Shown here one piece after another: positions 33,737 through 41,761 of a DNA stretch of 64,000 bases. Origin of the DNA: Mesorhizobium sp. M00.F.Ca.ET.216.01.1.1 (lineage in GTDB: Bacteria > Pseudomonadota > Alphaproteobacteria > Rhizobiales > Rhizobiaceae); NCBI RefSeq assembly GCF_004010325.2, contig NZ_SADR02000023.1, positions 61,916 through 125,915 of the forward strand. The letters run 5' to 3'. The notes under the pieces were generated by a model. That model did not search any database, had not been told where the DNA came from, and saw only the letters and a program-made list of their open reading frames with translations. How positions within the stretch are numbered: the first letter of the stretch is position 1; each line of letters begins with the position of its first letter. A program made the position numbers and the translations under genes.

Positions 33737-35260
33737 TCAGGCATCGCCAGGCACATGCTCCGGTCCGCGCAGGCGCCGGCGCTCGACATAGGCCCAGATG
33801 TGCGGCCCGACCAGGCCGATGAACGCCAGCGTCAACAGCGTCAGCGACAGCGGATGCCTATAGAACACCGTCCAGTCGCCGTTCGAAATGGTCATCGCGC
33901 GGCGGAACTGCGTCTCGGCGAGCGGCCCGAGGATCATGCCGATGATGACCGGCGCGGTCGGGAAATCGAAGCGCCGCATCAGGAACCCGGCCGCACCGAG
34001 CAGATAGAGGATGACAAGATCGATCGGCGATTGCGAGATGCCGTAGGTGCCGACCGTGGCGAACACCAGGATGCCGGCATAGAGCTGCGGTGCCGGGATC
34101 TTCAGCAGCCGTACCCACAGCCCGATCAGCGGCAGGTTGAGGATGACGAGGATGACGTTGGCGATGAACAGGCTGGCGATCAGGCCCCAGACCAGATCGG
34201 CCTGCGTCGTCAGCAGCAGCGGCCCCGGATTGATGCCGTAGCTCTGGAAGGCCGACAGCATGATCGCCGCGGTCGCCGATGTCGGCAGACCGAGCGTCAG
34301 CATCGGCACCAGCACGCCGGCAGCCGAGGCGTTGTTGGCGGCTTCAGGGCCGGCAACGCCTTCGATGGCACCGACGGTGCCGAACTCTTCCTTGTGCCGG
34401 GAGAGCTTCTTTTCGATCGCATAGGACAGGAAGGTCGGGATTTCGGCGCCGCCGGCCGGCATGGCGCCTATCGGGAAGCCGATCAGGGCGCCGCGCAGCC
34501 ATGGCCTCCACGAGCGCGCCCATTCGGCCGCAGTCATGTAGAGCGACCCCTTCAGCGGTACGATCTCGTCCTTGCCGGCGTAGCGGCGCGAGGCCATGTA
34601 CAGCGTCTCGCCGACCGCGAAGAGGCCGACGGCGACGATGATGACATCGACACCGTCGAGCAATTCGCTCGTGCCGAAGGTGAAGCGCGGCTGCCCGGTC
34701 TGCAGGTCGACGCCGATCATGCCGATGACGAAGCCGGCGAACAGGCTGGTCAGGCCGCGAACCGATGACGAGCCGAGCACTGCCGAAACCGTAATGAAGG
34801 CCAATACCATCAGCGAAAAATACTCGGCCGGGCCGAAAGACAGCGCGAACTTGACCACGATCGGCGCCAGGAAGGCGACGCCCATGGTGCCGATGGTGCC
34901 GGCGACGAAGGAGCCGATCGCCGAGGTGGCCAATGCCGCGCCGCCACGACCGGAGCGGGCCATCCTGTTGCCCTCGAGTGCAGTGACGATGGTGGCGCTT
35001 TCGCCCGGCGTGTTGAGCAGAATCGATGTCGTCGAGCCGCCATACATGGCGCCGTAGTAGATGCCGGCAAACAGGATGAAAGAAGCCTCCGGCGCCACCT
35101 GGTAGGTGATCGGCAAAAGCAGGGCGATGGTCAGCGCCGGCCCGAGGCCAGGCAGCACGCCGATCGCTGTTCCCAGCGTGGTGCCGACCAGGCACCACAT
35201 GAGATTGACCGGTGTAAAGGCGACCGAAAATCCATGTGCGAGATGGCCGAACGTCTCCAT
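33737..35260 (-). CDS. tctA: tripartite tricarboxylate transporter, large membrane subunit TctA
   Basis: 507 residues with about 11-12 membrane helices, typical of TctA. GVLPGLGPALTIALLLPITY (about 33-52), YGAMYGGSTTSILLNTPGES (about 69-88) and LGLPTSATAAIMLSAFQSYG are the conserved loops. Such importers use a periplasmic binding protein and the proton or sodium gradient rather than ATP. The family takes up tricarboxylates and many other carboxylates. Four bases separate it from tctB. Confidence 0.92.
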   Translation of the reverse strand: METFGHLAHGFSVAFTPVNLMWCLVGTTLGTAIGVLPGLGPALTIALLLPITYQVAPEASFILFAGIYYGAMYGGSTTSILLNTPGESATIVTALEGNRMARSGRGGAALATSAIGSFVAGTIGTMGVAFLAPIVVKFALSFGPAEYFSLMVLAFITVSAVLGSSSVRGLTSLFAGFVIGMIGVDLQTGQPRFTFGTSELLDGVDVIIVAVGLFAVGETLYMASRRYAGKDEIVPLKGSLYMTAAEWARSWRPWLRGALIGFPIGAMPAGGAEIPTFLSYAIEKKLSRHKEEFGTVGAIEGVAGPEAANNASAAGVLVPMLTLGLPTSATAAIMLSAFQSYGINPGPLLLTTQADLVWGLIASLFIANVILVILNLPLIGLWVRLLKIPAPQLYAGILVFATVGTYGISQSPIDLVILYLLGAAGFLMRRFDFPTAPVIIGMILGPLAETQFRRAMTISNGDWTVFYRHPLSLTLLTLAFIGLVGPHIWAYVERRRLRGPEHVPGDA

Positions 35261-35264
35261 GGCG

Positions 35265-35801
35265 TCAGGCCCTCAACATGCTGATGATCGAGTTGATGAT
35301 CGTGTTCAGCTGGTTTTCGACGAAGCCGGCGCCGATGTTGACGCCGAGTGCCCTGGCAAAGCCGAAATAGGCGGCAAGCGCCAGGATCAGGCCAAGCAGC
35401 GCGTCACGCAACGGGCGCTTGCTGCCGAAGCCGTAGCAAATGAGAACGAACATGATCACGGAGGCGGCGGTGAAGCCGAGCGGCTGGATCAGCAGCAGGT
35501 TGGCGAGCAACCCGACGACCACGAAGCCCATCGCCTTCCAGTCGGTCGGCGTTTCCTTTTCTTCCTCGGGCTGCCAGCCGCCCCGCAGGGCGGCAACGAT
35601 GAGGAGGAGGGAAAGGATCACCATGCCGGTCATGGTGATGTAGGGAAAGACGGTCGGGCCGACCTTGGAATAGAGCGGCGACACCGGGATCGCCAGGGTC
35701 TGCCAGGCCACCGCCGCGGCACAGGCGAGAAGCCCGATGCCGATTGACAATTCGGGCACGGCCAGGCGCGAGGGCGTCGCCTGCTGGTTGCTGGTGCTCA
35801 T
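35265..35801 (-). CDS. tctB: tripartite tricarboxylate transporter, small membrane subunit TctB
   Basis: 178 residues with four predicted membrane helices and a short N-terminal cytosolic arm. Size, the hydrophobic profile and the position between tctC and tctA identify it as TctB; sequence conservation in this family is low. A Shine-Dalgarno-like GGGAGGA precedes the ATG at 35801. Confidence 0.88.
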   Translation of the reverse strand: MSTSNQQATPSRLAVPELSIGIGLLACAAAVAWQTLAIPVSPLYSKVGPTVFPYITMTGMVILSLLLIVAALRGGWQPEEEKETPTDWKAMGFVVVGLLANLLLIQPLGFTAASVIMFVLICYGFGSKRPLRDALLGLILALAAYFGFARALGVNIGAGFVENQLNTIINSIISMLRA

Positions 35802-35930
35802 GATCGTCCTCCCGAGATGACCGGCTTCCCACGGCCAGCCTTGACCGCACTCTCACTCGCGATCGATCGTATGTCCATGCCGTTGACGAATGTCGGGGAG
35901 AGGGCGGCGCAGGCCGCCCCCTTGGAGGCA

Positions 35931-36905
35931 TCAGGCAAGGCCGAGATCCTTGAGGATCGTTGCGATGCGGGCGGTGTCCTCGGCGACGAATTTCGCGTAG
36001 TCGTCACCGGTGAGCAAGATCGGCGTCCAGTTGCGGTTCTTGCATTCCTTAGCCCAGGCGTCGCTCTTGGCCATTGTCTCGACCAGCTTGATCATCGCTG
36101 CCTTGTCGTCATCGGACACGCCCGGCGGTGCAAAGACGCCGCGCCAGTTGAACAGCTCGACATCGATGCCGGCTTCCTTCAGCGTCGGTGCGTCGATGCC
36201 CTCCTGGCGCTTGTCCGCGGAAATGGCGAGCAGCCGAAGCGCTCCCGCCTTGACCTGTTCGGAGAACTCGCCGAAGCCGGAAATACCGGCCGCGACCTGG
36301 TTGCCGAGCAGCGCCGACAGCGCCTCGCCGCCGCCGGCGAACGGCACGTAAGAGAGGTTGGTTGCCGGAACGCCGGCCGTCTTGGCGATCAGGCCGAACA
36401 GGATGTGGTCCGAGCCGCCAGCCGAGCCCCCTGCCACCGGAACCTGGGTCGGATCGGCCTTGAGAGCGGCGACGAAATCGGCTGCCGTCTTGAACGGCGA
36501 GGCTGCCGGCACCACCAGCGCTTCGAACTCACCGGTGAGGCGGGCAATCGGCGTGACCTGCGTGAGGTTGTTGGCGGACTTGTTGGCAATGATGGCGCCG
36601 ACCATGACCATGCCGGCAACCATCAGCGCATTGCCCTTGCCGTTCCACTGATTGACGAACTGCGGCAGGCCGACCGTGCCGCCGGCGCCACCGACATTGG
36701 TGATCTGCGAACCGGAGATCAGCTTCTCGCTACGCAGCACCTGGTCCATGGCGCGCGCCGTCTGGTCCCAGCCGCCGCCGGGCGCCGCCGGCACGAAGAT
36801 CTGGATCTGCGGTGCGTCCTGCGCAAAGGCGGGTGTGAGATGCAACGCCGCGAAACCGGCGCCGGCCGCCGCGCTGTTCATCAAGAATCTGCGTCTGTTC
36901 AGCAT
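35931..36905 (-). CDS. tctC: tripartite tricarboxylate transporter substrate-binding protein TctC
   Basis: 324 residues of the Bug/TctC family. The start ATG 36905 follows AGGAGGAATCCC and gives the Tat-like signal NRRRFLMNSAAAGAGFAAL. The mature part shows IFVPAAPGGGWDQTARAMDQ (the carboxylate-binding entry) and PQFVNQWNGKGNALMVAGMV. It captures the substrate in the periplasm and heads the operon tctC-tctB-tctA-CoA-transferase-lyase. It is divergent from the IclR gene; the gap holds a perfect inverted repeat. Confidence 0.9.
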   Translation of the reverse strand: MLNRRRFLMNSAAAGAGFAALHLTPAFAQDAPQIQIFVPAAPGGGWDQTARAMDQVLRSEKLISGSQITNVGGAGGTVGLPQFVNQWNGKGNALMVAGMVMVGAIIANKSANNLTQVTPIARLTGEFEALVVPAASPFKTAADFVAALKADPTQVPVAGGSAGGSDHILFGLIAKTAGVPATNLSYVPFAGGGEALSALLGNQVAAGISGFGEFSEQVKAGALRLLAISADKRQEGIDAPTLKEAGIDVELFNWRGVFAPPGVSDDDKAAMIKLVETMAKSDAWAKECKNRNWTPILLTGDDYAKFVAEDTARIATILKDLGLA

Positions 36906-36994
36906 GGGATTCCTCCAAATCACGACACCTCCTCCGGTGCCTGCCAAAAACGTGCCTGAATTCAGACCCGCTCAAAAGTCATGCCGATTTCACC

Positions 36995-37035
36995 GCGTTC
37001 TGTCAACAGGAACGCCATTCTGCTAGACAGAACGC
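36995..37035. promoter_or_regulatory. perfect 10-bp inverted repeat, candidate IclR operator
   Basis: GCGTTCTGTC (36995-37004) and GACAGAACGC (37026-37035) are perfect inverted repeats separated by 21 bases. Arm centres are about 31 bases apart, close to three helical turns. The element lies in the gap between the divergent tctC and IclR genes, as expected for a regulator that represses both. The inner half also contains GTTCTGTCAACAGGAAC, an imperfect shorter palindrome. Confidence 0.6.
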
Positions 37036-37105
37036 AGCGCTTAAGGCACAATTGACTTTGTCAGACTCTGTCCGAACTGGAAACCAAAATGAAATCGTCG
37101 AGCGG

Positions 37106-37885
37106 ATGACTGAAGCGCGATCCAGGCCTGCATCGAACGATGGCGTTGCCGCACTCGATCGCGCGATCGCCATCCTCGATGCCTTCGCCTCGGCCGGCCG
37201 GTCGCTCAGCCTTGCCGAAATCGCGGTGCGAACCGGCTTCTATAAGAGCACGATCCTGAGGCTGGCGAACTCTTTGCTGCGCGGGCAATTGCTGGAACGC
37301 CTCGATGATGGCCGCTACCGCCTCGGTCCAGCCACCTTCCGGCTTGGTGCGCTCTACCAGCGTTCTGTGGTGGCGGCCGACATCCTGCTGCCGATCATGC
37401 GCGACCTGGCCGACCGAAGTTGGGAAAGCGTCGCCTTCTATGTCCGCTCGGGCGATGTCCGCACCTGTCTCTATCGTGTCGAGTCCAAGCATCCCATCCG
37501 CTACACCATACGCGAGGGCGACGTGTTGCCGTTGCTGTCCGGTTCGGGCGGACGGGTGCTTGCGGCGTTTTCCGGCGAGCAGGGCGAGCCTTACGACACC
37601 ATCCGCGAAACCTACCACAATCTATCGATCGGCGACCGCGACCCCGAGACGGCAGGCGTGTCGGCGCCTGTGTTCGGACCGGGGCGCATGCTGCTCGGTG
37701 CATTGACACTGTCCGGCCCGAGCACGCGCGTCGACGCGGCCTTTCTCTGGCGCATGAAGCAACCCTTGCTGGAAGCGGCAGCCCGCGCCACGCGCGCTTT
37801 CGGCGAAGACGCTTCGATGCTTGAGCAAGCGGCCCGCCAAGCCGGTGTCGAAACGGAAAGTATGAAACGCCTCAATTCTGCCTGA
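37106..37885 (+). CDS. IclR-family transcriptional regulator
   Basis: 259 residues. N-terminal winged helix (LDRAIAILDAFASAGRSLSL, then KSTILRLANSLL) followed by a GAF-like effector domain (GDVLPLLSGSGGRVLAAF, VSAPVFGPGRMLLGALTLSG). IclR proteins respond to small carboxylic acids, consistent with control of the divergent tct operon. ATG 37106 is preferred; TTG 37052 would add 18 residues with no family similarity and would bring the start close to the inverted repeat. Confidence 0.85.
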   Translation: MTEARSRPASNDGVAALDRAIAILDAFASAGRSLSLAEIAVRTGFYKSTILRLANSLLRGQLLERLDDGRYRLGPATFRLGALYQRSVVAADILLPIMRDLADRSWESVAFYVRSGDVRTCLYRVESKHPIRYTIREGDVLPLLSGSGGRVLAAFSGEQGEPYDTIRETYHNLSIGDRDPETAGVSAPVFGPGRMLLGALTLSGPSTRVDAAFLWRMKQPLLEAAARATRAFGEDASMLEQAARQAGVETESMKRLNSA

Positions 37886-37952
37886 CCGGCGACGGGCGCC
37901 ATCCGGGCATCGTTGGCGTTGCATTGCGACGGATTCGGTGGATGACACGCCC

Positions 37953-38492
37953 TCAAGGCTGTCGCTCCAGCAGGATCGTGGCGTTGTCGTGGTAAGTTGT
38001 CCGCAATAACTCCCTGTAACCGCACTTTGCCGCGACGTTCAGCGAACCGGTGTTTTCCGGATCGATGATGCAGACGGTTCTTGCGCGCCCGAATGTATCG
38101 TCGCCCCAGGCGAGAACCCGGCCGACGACTTCGCTGGCGAGCCCTTGGCCATGTGCGTGCGAAGCCAGCGCCCAGCCTGCTTCGGGTACGCCTTCGATCG
38201 ACGGCACCATGTCACGCTTCAGGTCATGGAAGCCGGCCTCGCCGATGAAGCGGCGGGTCGCCTTTTCCTCGATTGCCCAGAAACCGTAGCCCAGCAGCGA
38301 CCACAGGCCGGCATGGCGCAGGAAGCGCATCCAGCTTTCCTCCCGCGTGCGCGGTTTGCCGCCGATGAAGCGGGTGACGACGGGATCGGCCCACATGGCG
38401 ACATAGCTGTCGAAATCGTCCAGCCGATGTGGCCGCAGGATGGTTCGCGGCGTTTCGATGACCGGAGCGTTGACTGCTTGTGGACTTCCCAT
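37953..38492 (-). CDS. GNAT-family N-acetyltransferase
   Basis: 179 residues, resembling RimJ/RimL-type acetyltransferases. TPRTILRPHRLDDFDSYVAM at the N terminus, WALASHAHGQGLASEVVGRV (acetyl-CoA loop, about 120-139) and the IDPENTGSLNVAAKCGYRE block are typical. ATG 38492 gives the family N terminus; the longer frame upstream has no homology. It may acetylate an amine or N-terminal residue. Convergent with the IclR gene. Confidence 0.85.
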   Translation of the reverse strand: MGSPQAVNAPVIETPRTILRPHRLDDFDSYVAMWADPVVTRFIGGKPRTREESWMRFLRHAGLWSLLGYGFWAIEEKATRRFIGEAGFHDLKRDMVPSIEGVPEAGWALASHAHGQGLASEVVGRVLAWGDDTFGRARTVCIIDPENTGSLNVAAKCGYRELLRTTYHDNATILLERQP

Positions 38493-38674
38493 GGACTCTG
38501 CCTCGGTTGAATTGCCGGTGCATAGCAAATCGCCGGCATCAAACAAGATGCCAGTACCATGCAGATCATCTTCCAACCTTGGCCAGCGATGTTACTTTCA
38601 CCGGCGACTGATTCAGCGCAGCCGACCCCATCCGGATCAGGCACCTGCCAATACCTTTGAACAAGAGGAAAGAC

Positions 38675-39130
38675 ATGGACACCACCGACCTTGTGCTTGC
38701 CATCATCCATCACCTGCTGGTGTTTTCGCTGGCAGGCATCATCGGCGCCGAGTTTGTCCTGATCCGCGGCGATCTGCCTGCCGCGACGCTCAAGCGGCTT
38801 GTCGGCATCGATCGCCACTACGGCATCATCGCCGCGCTGATCATCATCGTTGGCATTGGCCGCATCCTCTATGGCCTGAAGGGCTGGGAATTTTACGTCT
38901 ACACCTGGGTGTTCTGGGCAAAGATGGCAGCCTTCGCCGTCGTCGGCCTGCTATCGATCATCCCGACCATCCGCTTCTTGTCCTGGAACAGGCAAGCCGT
39001 CGCCAGCCCCGGCTTCCAGGTGCCGGCGGCGGAACTCGCTTCCGTGCGCAGCTATGTGCGCACCGAAGCGCTCATCTTCCTGCTGATCCCGGTCTTCGCG
39101 GCGGCGATGGCGCGCGGCTACGGCTACTAA
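38675..39130 (+). CDS. DUF2214-family membrane protein
   Basis: 151 residues with four membrane helices: about 8-26, 44-62, 75-95 and 130-146. LAIIHHLLVFSLAGIIGAEF and the FYVYTWVFWAKMAAFAVVGL segment match DUF2214 proteins, whose function is unknown. AAGAGGAA precedes the ATG by 4 bases. Its stop overlaps the convergent nth stop by four bases (39127-39130). Confidence 0.8.
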   Translation: MDTTDLVLAIIHHLLVFSLAGIIGAEFVLIRGDLPAATLKRLVGIDRHYGIIAALIIIVGIGRILYGLKGWEFYVYTWVFWAKMAAFAVVGLLSIIPTIRFLSWNRQAVASPGFQVPAAELASVRSYVRTEALIFLLIPVFAAAMARGYGY

Positions 39131-39927
39131 ACCGTCCCCACTGGCCCGAGCGGCGCGATCTCGACCAGCGGCGCCGGCACGTCAGTCGTTTTCTCCTCGG
39201 CCTTGCAGAGGTCGGCGATGACGCAGGCCGGACAGTCCGGCTTGCGCGCCTTGCAGACATAGCGGCCGTGCAGGATCAGCCAGTGATGCGCATGGCGCAT
39301 ATATTCGTCCGGGATGATCTCTAGGAACCCCTGCTCGACCTGTTCCGGCGTCTTGCCGGGCGCCAGGCCGAGCCTGTTGCCGATGCGCAAGATATGGGTG
39401 TCGACCGCTAGCGTGTGCTGGCCGAAGGCCATATTGAGCACGACATTGGCGGTCTTGCGCCCGACACCCGGCAGCTTGACCAGTTGATCGCGGTCGTCAG
39501 GAACCTCGCCGCCATGGTCGCGGATCAGCGCTTGCGCCAGCGCAATGACGTTCCTGGCCTTGTTGCGCCAAAGCCCGATGGTGCGGATGTAGTCGCCGAC
39601 CTTGGCCTCGCCGAGTGCCAGCATCTTTTGCGGCGTGTCGGCGACCTTGAACAGCGCACGGGTCGCCTTGTTGACGCCGGCATCGGTCGCCTGTGCCGAA
39701 AGCACCACCGCCACCAGCAGCGTAAAGGGGTTGATGTGTTCCAGTTCACCCCTCGGCTCGGGCCGCTGAACGGAAAAGCGTCTGAAAATCTCACGCACTT
39801 CGGCCGGGCTGTAGAGCGAACGGGATCGCACCGGCCTGGGGCGCGGCTTGGCGTTCGAGACGTCACCCCGGACGGGCGACGGTTCATTTTTTGGGGTGGA
39901 AGATTTTTTAGACTTGGGGCTCGCCAT
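39127..39927 (-). CDS. nth: endonuclease III (base-excision DNA glycosylase)
   Basis: 266 residues. The helix-hairpin-helix LPGVGRKTANVVLNMAFG with the catalytic lysine (about 163) is followed by the catalytic aspartate in AVDTHILRIGNRLG, and the iron-sulfur ligands form C-x6-C-x2-C-x5-C at CKARKPDCPACVIADLC. Nth removes oxidised pyrimidines and nicks abasic DNA. A basic N-terminal extension of about 50 residues (PKSKKSSTPKNEP) is longer than in E. coli. Only 22 bases separate its start from the divergent DUF2244 gene. Confidence 0.95.
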   Translation of the reverse strand: MASPKSKKSSTPKNEPSPVRGDVSNAKPRPRPVRSRSLYSPAEVREIFRRFSVQRPEPRGELEHINPFTLLVAVVLSAQATDAGVNKATRALFKVADTPQKMLALGEAKVGDYIRTIGLWRNKARNVIALAQALIRDHGGEVPDDRDQLVKLPGVGRKTANVVLNMAFGQHTLAVDTHILRIGNRLGLAPGKTPEQVEQGFLEIIPDEYMRHAHHWLILHGRYVCKARKPDCPACVIADLCKAEEKTTDVPAPLVEIAPLGPVGTV

Positions 39928-39941
39928 TCCCTTCCTATAAT
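39914..39941 (+). promoter_or_regulatory. candidate promoter for the DUF2244 gene, possibly leaderless
   Basis: TTGGGG (39914-39919) and a consensus TATAAT (39936-39941) are 16 bases apart. Transcription would start near 39948, at the ATG (39950), leaving no 5' leader, and no ribosome site is visible. The -35 box lies inside the start of nth. Confidence 0.4.
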
Positions 39942-39949
39942 ATCCCGTC

Positions 39950-40444
39950 ATGAGCGACACAAACGCCTCATTTCAGGCCGACGAGCCATTCTTCCAGGCG
40001 CTACTGACACCGCATCGCTCGCTAGGCAAGACCGGCTTTGCCATCCTGATGGGCGCGTTGTTGTTCGGTTGGGTGGTGACCGGTGCGTTTTTCCTGTCGC
40101 GTGGCGCCTGGCCGGTGTTCGGTTTCTTCGGCCTCGACGTGGCCGGCGTCTACATTGCCTTCCGGGTAAACTACCGCGCCGCCCGAGCCCGCGAAGAGGT
40201 GTCGGTCTCGCGCACCAGCCTGAACATCCTCAAGACCGCTCCATCAGGCAAATCGGTTGCGCATCGCTTCAATCCATTCTGGACGCGTTTTTCGGTTGCC
40301 CGCCACGCCGAGATCGGCATCACCAGAATGGCGGTCGAGGCACAGGGACAAACCGTTTCGATCGGCGGTTTCCTCAATCCCGACGACCGCGAAAGCTTTG
40401 CCACCGCATTTTCGCGCGCTTTGGCAACCGCGAAAGGGCGCTAG
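39950..40444 (+). CDS. DUF2244-family membrane protein
   Basis: 164 residues with two membrane helices (about 29-48 and 52-70), then a soluble domain with SLNILKTAPSGKSVAHRFNP and IGGFLNPDDRESFATAFSRA. This fits DUF2244, found beside cytochrome or DNA-repair genes in alphaproteobacteria. The start is unusually close to that of the divergent nth gene and lacks a ribosome site. Confidence 0.8.
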   Translation: MSDTNASFQADEPFFQALLTPHRSLGKTGFAILMGALLFGWVVTGAFFLSRGAWPVFGFFGLDVAGVYIAFRVNYRAARAREEVSVSRTSLNILKTAPSGKSVAHRFNPFWTRFSVARHAEIGITRMAVEAQGQTVSIGGFLNPDDRESFATAFSRALATAKGR

Positions 40445-40464
40445 GCTGGAGCAAGATCAATCCC

Positions 40465-40568
40465 GATAGAATTGGGGCTCTACCTTCTTGCTTGACCATG
40501 ATCTTCGCCGGCCATGACCGGCTCCTTTTCCCGAGCCCAACTCTATCTGGATATGCGCAGCAAGAAGG
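40465..40568 (+). other. pseudoknot-like interleaved inverted repeats upstream of the Ogt gene
   Basis: Two pairs of complementary arms are interleaved. A (40465-40480) pairs with A' (40533-40547), imperfect. B (CCTTCTTGCT, 40483-40492) pairs with B' (AGCAAGAAGG, 40559-40568), perfect. The order A-B-A'-B' is the topology of a pseudoknot or of two mutually exclusive hairpins. A small hairpin (GCCGG/CCGGC) sits within the middle loop. The structure ends about 60 bases before the Ogt ATG. Part may derive from a rhizobial REP sequence. Confidence 0.4.
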
Positions 40569-40629
40569 CAAGTTTCGGGTGGTGATCGTGGCCGGGAAGG
40601 ACGATATTCGCGGTCAAGGAGATAGTCCC

Positions 40630-41523
40630 ATGAACGCTCGAATGCCCCTCAAGACGACAGCAGTCCTTCAGAACGACGTCACGCCTGAAGGTGACGACTA
40701 CGAAATCGTCCGTCGCGCCATCGAGAAGATTAGTCTCGACTACCGTGACCAGCCTTCGCTCGAGGCATTGGCCGAGGACGTCGGCGAGACGCCGACTGGC
40801 CTGCAGAAATTGTTCACCCGCTGGGCCGGCCTGTCACCCAAGGCGTTCCTGCAGGCTGTCACCCTCGACCATGCGCGCAAGCTGCTCGATTCCGGCTTGC
40901 CGCTGCTTGAGACCTCGCTGGAACTGGGTATGTCCGGTCCGGGCCGGCTGCACGATCTCTTCGTCACCCACGAGGCGATGTCGCCGGGCGACTACAAGAC
41001 CCGTGGCGCCGGACTCACCATCCGCTACGGCTATCATATCTCGCCTTTCGGCATTGCCTTGATCATGGTCACCGACCGCGGACTTGCCGGCCTCGCCTTC
41101 AGCGATCCCGGCGGCGAGCGTGAAGCCTTCGCCGACATGTCCGGCCGCTGGCCGAACGCAACCTATGTCGAGGACATGGCGGCGACTGCTCCCTACGCCG
41201 CGCGGATCTTCGATCCGACGCTCTGGCGACCCGACCAGCCGCTGCGCGTGGTGATGATCGGCACCGACTTCCAGGTGCGCGTCTGGGAAGCCCTGTTGCG
41301 CATCCCGATGGGCAAGGCTTGCACCTATTCCTCGATCGCCGCCCGCATCGGCGCACCGAGCGCTAGCCGGGCGGTGGGCGCTGCGGTCGGTGCCAACCCG
41401 ATGTCCTTCGTGGTGCCGTGCCACCGGGCTCTCGGCAAATCCGGTGCGCTCACAGGCTATCACTGGGGCCTGACGCGCAAGCGCGCCATCCTCGGCTGGG
41501 AAGCTGGCCAGGTCGGGTCCTGA
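40630..41523 (+). CDS. AraC-type HTH and O6-alkylguanine-DNA methyltransferase fusion (Ada-like)
   Basis: 297 residues. A helix-turn-helix AraC domain (about 25-110: SLEALAEDVGETPTGLQKLF, LELGMSGPGRLHDLF) is fused to a methyltransferase domain with the acceptor cysteine C264 in FVVPCHRALGKSG. It repairs O6-methylguanine by irreversible transfer to that cysteine. The N-terminal Zn/Cys domain of E. coli Ada, which senses methylphosphotriesters, is absent, so the regulatory half may respond differently. AAGGAG lies 8 bases before ATG 40630. Confidence 0.9.
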   Translation: MNARMPLKTTAVLQNDVTPEGDDYEIVRRAIEKISLDYRDQPSLEALAEDVGETPTGLQKLFTRWAGLSPKAFLQAVTLDHARKLLDSGLPLLETSLELGMSGPGRLHDLFVTHEAMSPGDYKTRGAGLTIRYGYHISPFGIALIMVTDRGLAGLAFSDPGGEREAFADMSGRWPNATYVEDMAATAPYAARIFDPTLWRPDQPLRVVMIGTDFQVRVWEALLRIPMGKACTYSSIAARIGAPSASRAVGAAVGANPMSFVVPCHRALGKSGALTGYHWGLTRKRAILGWEAGQVGS

Positions 41524-41526
41524 AAC

Positions 41527-41566
41527 GCCGATTTCTCAGGGCTCGGCCCTGTCGCTGAGGATCGGC
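41527..41566. terminator. imperfect hairpin after the Ogt gene
   Basis: GCCGAT (41527-41532) pairs with ATCGGC (41561-41566), and CTCAG (41535-41539) with CTGAG (41555-41559). The structure starts 4 bases after the stop and lacks a T-run. Probable terminator. Confidence 0.45.
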
Positions 41567-41761
41567 AATAGAACCATACCGTGCAGGTCGACCTCACCGC
41601 CACCAACCCGCCCGATATCTTTCCTCCGGCAGCCATCAAGGCATGATCATCGTGCGCTGCGAGTGATGACGAGTCCGCTGCAAAGCATGTGATGAACGCC
41701 GTGGACTGGCAAGCAGCGGCCTAACGGGTTAGCCTCCCGCTTAATCAGCAGGAGGCACTTC

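Noticed and set aside
33755..34768. 337-codon open frame opposite tctA
   Set aside because: High in Arg, Asp and Gln in the antisense phase of a well-supported transporter gene; a typical GC-rich shadow.
39415..40629. Long upstream extension of the Ogt frame
   Set aside because: It is antisense to nth and overlaps DUF2244; the ATG at 40630 has a good ribosome site and the family N terminus.
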